This document shows, one piece after another, positions 14,212 to 16,533 of a DNA stretch of 16,533 nucleotides. A program made the translations under genes and the position numbers. The stretch is taken from NCBI GenBank assembly GCA_016207865.1, contig JACQZD010000008.1, positions 1-16,533 of the forward strand, given 5' to 3'. Within the stretch, counting starts at the first letter, position 1. Every line of letters begins with the position of its first letter. Origin of the DNA: Nitrospirota bacterium. Lineage in GTDB: Bacteria; Nitrospirota; Thermodesulfovibrionia; UBA6902; DSMQ01. A model generated the notes under the pieces. That model searched no databases, had not been told where the DNA came from, and saw only the letters and a list, made by a program, of their open reading frames with translations.

Positions 14212-14991
14212 TCAATATTCCGCTCTCAGGCTGACGGAATTATGGTCTTCGCCTTTTATTTCTACGGCGTTAACCTCTCCGCCCCATTTTTCAGAAAGCT
14301 TTTTTGAATGTGAGGGGGGGACAACCTTATCCTCAGAGGCAGTTACTACAAGCAGCGGAAGATTAATTTCAGGAGCCAAAACAGCAGAGTCAAATTTGTG
14401 CCTTAAAATCAGCCCGACGGGAAGAAACGGGAATATCCCTTTTCCCACGCTTGCCAGGCTGTCATACGGCGAAACGAGTATAACCCCGTCTGATTTTCTG
14501 TTCCGCACAAGATATACGGCCACCCCTGAACCTAAGCTTCTTCCCATGACGGCTATCTTCGGATTGTCAACATCTGTTTTTTCCAGAAAATAATCATAAA
14601 CCTCAAGCGCGTCGCTGCATAAACTTTTTTCGCCGGGAGCGCCTTCGCTCATTCCGTAGCCTCTGTAATTGACAAGCACTGCCGACCAGTCTTTATACCG
14701 CTGAAGTTCATAGACCATATATGAGATTTCCTCCGCGTTTCCGCCGAAATAAAAAATCAGTTTTGATATTTTCCCGCTGGAGTTTTTCAAAAACCAGCCG
14801 TGCAGCCTTGTGCCGTCTTTTGTGTGAATAGTTATTTCCTCAACGTTTTTAAAAGCAGATGTAATATGATTTGCAGTTTCTCCGGAGATGCGCTGCGGAT
14901 AAAATATCAGTTTTTCCTGAACAAAATAAAGCAGGACGGCGGCTGCGGCAAGGACGGACGATACAATAGCGATGATTCTGAGCAGCGACAT
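14212..14991 (-). CDS. Membrane-anchored alpha/beta hydrolase
   Basis: 259 residues. An N-terminal hydrophobic anchor (IIAIVSSVLAAAAVLLYFVQ) is followed by a single alpha/beta-hydrolase domain resembling the BEM46/ABHD13/YfhR group. The oxyanion strand is YFGGNAE, the nucleophile elbow is GRSLGSG (Ser152), and the probable acid is Asp221 in TASEDKVVPP and the base His250 in GEDHN. The RGYGMSEG motif is typical. The catalytic triad is complete, so an active esterase, thioesterase or lipase-like enzyme is likely; the substrate is unknown. GGGAG lies about 6 nt before ATG 14991. A stronger AGGAGG overlaps the obgE stop upstream and sits 7 nt before an in-frame ATT at 15027, which could add 12 residues. 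Confidence 0.8.
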   Translation of the reverse strand: MSLLRIIAIVSSVLAAAAVLLYFVQEKLIFYPQRISGETANHITSAFKNVEEITIHTKDGTRLHGWFLKNSSGKISKLIFYFGGNAEEISYMVYELQRYKDWSAVLVNYRGYGMSEGAPGEKSLCSDALEVYDYFLEKTDVDNPKIAVMGRSLGSGVAVYLVRNRKSDGVILVSPYDSLASVGKGIFPFLPVGLILRHKFDSAVLAPEINLPLLVVTASEDKVVPPSHSKKLSEKWGGEVNAVEIKGEDHNSVSLRAEY

Positions 14992-15038
14992 AAAAAGACT
15001 CCCGGCTTTAGCGCTTGAAATATTAATGTTTCTTCCTC

Positions 15039-15954
15039 CTATTTTTTTATCTCCTGCACCTTTGCGCCGAGATACGCTATGAGCTTTTTTATCCCCTCTC
15101 CGGACGGCGCACAGAGCTGAAAAAAATCATACTTATTTTTTTTGCAGTAGCGGGCAAGGCGGTCCAGTTTTTTTTTTTTTTTTTTTAACCGGGTCTCCTT
15201 CAGCCATCTCTGAAATGTCAACGAGATGAAGTAGCAGAGACGTCCTTTCAACATGGCGCAAAAACTGAAAACCCAAACCTGCGCCTTTATGCGCCTTTTC
15301 AATCAAGCCCGGTATGTCCGCTACAACAAAGCTTTTAAACCTTCCGGCCTTTACAACCCCCAATACAGGGGCCAGCGTTGTAAAGGGATAATCTGCAATC
15401 TTTGGTCTTGCCGATGATATTGCGGAGATTAATGTTGATTTGCCTGCATTCGGAAGTCCTATCAGACCTACGTCAGCGAGGAGCTTCAGTTCAAGTATGA
15501 GATTTTGTTCATCGCCCGGCTCTCCGGGCTGTGCGAATTTCGGCGCCTGTCTGGTGGATGTCTTAAAGTGAGTATTGCCAAGCCCGCCCCGGCCGCCCTT
15601 TGCGGCTATGAATTCCTGATTGTCTTTTATAAGGTCGGATAAGATTTCATCCGTCAGGGCGTCTTTCACGAGAGTGCCCATGGGGACAGGGATAATCATA
15701 TCACTGCCGTTTTTGCCGTGCATGTCCTTACCCATGCCGTGCTGTCCCCTTTCAGCCCTGTAATGCTGGTGATATCTGATGTCAAGAAGGGTGTTGATGT
15801 TTCTTGAGGCCCTGAATATGATATGGCCGCCCCTGCCTCCGTCTCCGCCGTTAGGTCCTCCTTTTGGAACGTACTTCTCCCTTCTGAAGCTTACACAGCC
15901 CCTGCCTCCGTCTCCGGCTTTTACATAGATTTTTACCTGGTCAATGAATTGCAT
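15039..15954 (-). CDS. obgE: Obg-family ribosome-associated GTPase, reading frame broken at an A19 run
   Basis: The N-terminal part (256 codons from ATG 15954) has the glycine-rich Obg fold (KAGDGGRGCVSFRREKYVPK) and the G domain: G1 GLPNAGKST, switch I YPFTTLAP, G3 ADIPGLIE. It reaches HLVDISEMAEGDPV, then enters 19 consecutive A (minus strand, 15186-15168) and continues out of frame to a stop at 15133. After the run, another frame gives 42 residues ending KVQEIKK, with the G5 region LCAPSGEGI, clearly the Obg C-terminus. The segment of roughly 35-40 residues between, with the G4 motif NKxD, is missing. Even with 18 or 21 A the protein would lack G4. Obg is essential in most bacteria, so an assembly or base-calling fault is likelier than a real mutation. 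There is no Shine-Dalgarno sequence; the start lies just after a terminator-like hairpin. Confidence 0.88.
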
Positions 15955-15960
15955 AATGGA

Positions 15961-16003
15961 AAAACAAAAACAGGCTGGTTTAACCAGCCTGTTTTTGTTT
16001 TTA
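15961..16003 (-). terminator. Intrinsic terminator-like hairpin between rpmA and obgE
   Basis: A perfect 21-bp inverted repeat with a single central base. Its core GGCTGGTT / AACCAGCC is flanked by A-rich and T-rich arms, so a T-run follows the GC stem on either strand. It lies between the rpmA stop and the obgE start and should end or reduce transcription from rplU-rpmA, with possible read-through. Confidence 0.8.
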
Positions 16004-16019
16004 ATAGAAAAGTTATTTT

Positions 16020-16289
16020 TTACTCAGCCTGCTGAGCCGCCGGATAAACGCTTATCTGCTGTCTGGTCCTGTCTTTGCGTTCAAAGGTCACAATGCCGCT
16101 TATTTTTGCGAAAAGAGTGTCATCGCTGCCCTTGCCTACATTAAAGCCCGGATGGAATACAGTGCCTCTCTGCCTGACAAGGACATGTCCTGCCTTGACA
16201 AGCTGCCCGCCGAACCTCTTTACGCCAAGCCTCTGTGCTGAGCTGTCGCGGCCGTTTCTTGAACTGCCTACACCTTTTTTATGTGCCAT
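16020..16289 (-). CDS. rpmA: 50S ribosomal protein L27
   Basis: 89 residues with the classic L27 sequence: MAHKKGVGSSRNGRDS, LGVKRFGGQ, AGHVLVRQRGT and HPGFNVGKGSDDTLFA. L27 reaches the peptidyl-transferase centre of the large subunit. The length is normal. TGGAGG lies about 6 nt before the ATG. It follows rplU, as in most bacteria, but a palindromic repeat has entered the gap. Confidence 0.97.
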   Translation of the reverse strand: MAHKKGVGSSRNGRDSSAQRLGVKRFGGQLVKAGHVLVRQRGTVFHPGFNVGKGSDDTLFAKISGIVTFERKDRTRQQISVYPAAQQAE

Positions 16290-16322
16290 TTGATGCCTCC
16301 AGCTTGTTGAAAAACTCTTTAT

Positions 16323-16390
16323 CCGTCATTCCCGCGTAGGCGGGAATCCAGTATTTTAGATATTCTGGTTCTCCGTTTTCACGGGGACGG
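16323..16390. repeat. Diverged copy of dispersed palindromic repeat between rplU and rpmA
   Basis: The left hairpin GTCATTCCCGCG, then TAGG, then CGGGAATCCAG is intact. The right half (16365-16390) has drifted (CTGGTTCTCCG, TTTTC, ACGGGGACGG). It has the same two-part design and length as the copy at 14028-14094. It lies inside a ribosomal-protein operon without a T-run. Confidence 0.8.
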
Positions 16391-16406
16391 AGTCTAATGC
16401 TTAATT

Positions 16407-16533
16407 TTACGATAACGCTATGCTTTTAATCTTTACCTGAGTGTAAGTCTGCCTGTGCCCTCTCGGCTTTCTATAGCCTTTTCTCGGTTTTTGCTTATAG
16501 ACGAGGATTTTTTTTGCCTTTCCATCGCCGATA
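16407..16533 (-). CDS. rplU: 50S ribosomal protein L21, C-terminal part (cut by window edge)
   Basis: The last 41 codons plus the TAA of a minus-strand gene that enters from the right edge. The translation (KAKKILVYKQKPRKGYRKPR, then GHRQTYTQVKI) matches the C-terminal L21 signature GKKI.VFKYK.KK.YR+..GHRQ..T.VKI. The position before rpmA agrees. Confidence 0.93.
   Translation of the reverse strand, partial: IGDGKAKKILVYKQKPRKGYRKPRGHRQTYTQVKIKSIALS

Noticed and set aside
15168..15186. T-run as a terminator tail within obgE
   Set aside because: There is no GC-rich hairpin beside it, and Obg coding sequence continues on both sides.
15039..15302. An 87-codon minus-strand frame as a separate gene
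   Set aside because: Its second half is the Obg C-terminus (LCAPSGEGIKKL), and its first half is a shifted reading of the Obg G domain.

Overview
The window looks like a chromosomal contig from an uncultured, probably anaerobic or microaerophilic Gram-negative bacterium. The gene content (membrane c-type cytochromes, a cytochrome-c-dependent nitric oxide reductase, rplU-rpmA-obgE and proB close together) and a dispersed palindromic repeat whose translation reads 'WIPAFAGMT' would fit Nitrospirota or a similar lineage. That placement is an inference and is not proven by the sequence. Nearly every gene is on the minus strand; the only plus-strand gene is a truncated HPP-family remnant.

Layout, left to right. 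At 1-61 is the first part of hisG, running off the left edge. At 209-6940 four consecutive minus-strand genes encode exported proteins. In transcription order they are a very large modular surface protein (fibronectin III, calcium-binding TSP3-like repeats, a six-blade propeller, Ig/PKD-like domains, a C-terminal NTF2-like domain), a carboxypeptidase-regulatory-like protein, a zinc-dependent phospholipase C/P1-nuclease-like protein with an IPT/TIG domain, and a Cys-rich protein. This block is visibly more AT-rich than the rest and starts from a recognisable promoter at 7016-7045. At 7122-8444 are a small cupin gene and a NapH/NosR-like membrane polyferredoxin. At about 8513-8884 is the 5'-truncated HPP gene.

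At 8910-12666 lies the respiratory core, transcribed norC, norB, a cytochrome c/CopD/cytochrome b5 fusion, then a YwiC-like membrane protein. NorC is unusual in carrying two haem-c sites. Upstream of norC and of the polyferredoxin gene are two almost identical FNR/CRP-type palindromes, each about 42 bp upstream of the expected transcription start. This suggests that one anaerobiosis- or NO-responsive regulator controls both units, so they may form an NO-detoxification or NO-respiration regulon.

At 12834-16533 is housekeeping DNA: proB, an alpha/beta hydrolase, obgE, rpmA and the C-terminal end of rplU. The obgE frame is broken at a run of 19 A (minus strand) that also marks the loss of the segment carrying the G4 (NKxD) motif. 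An assembly or sequencing fault is the first explanation. Copies of one palindromic repeat lie between rplU and rpmA, between proB and the hydrolase, and inside the 3' end of the polyferredoxin gene.

No rRNA, tRNA, CRISPR array, transposase or phage gene was recognised. No gene-free stretch exceeds 300 bases.
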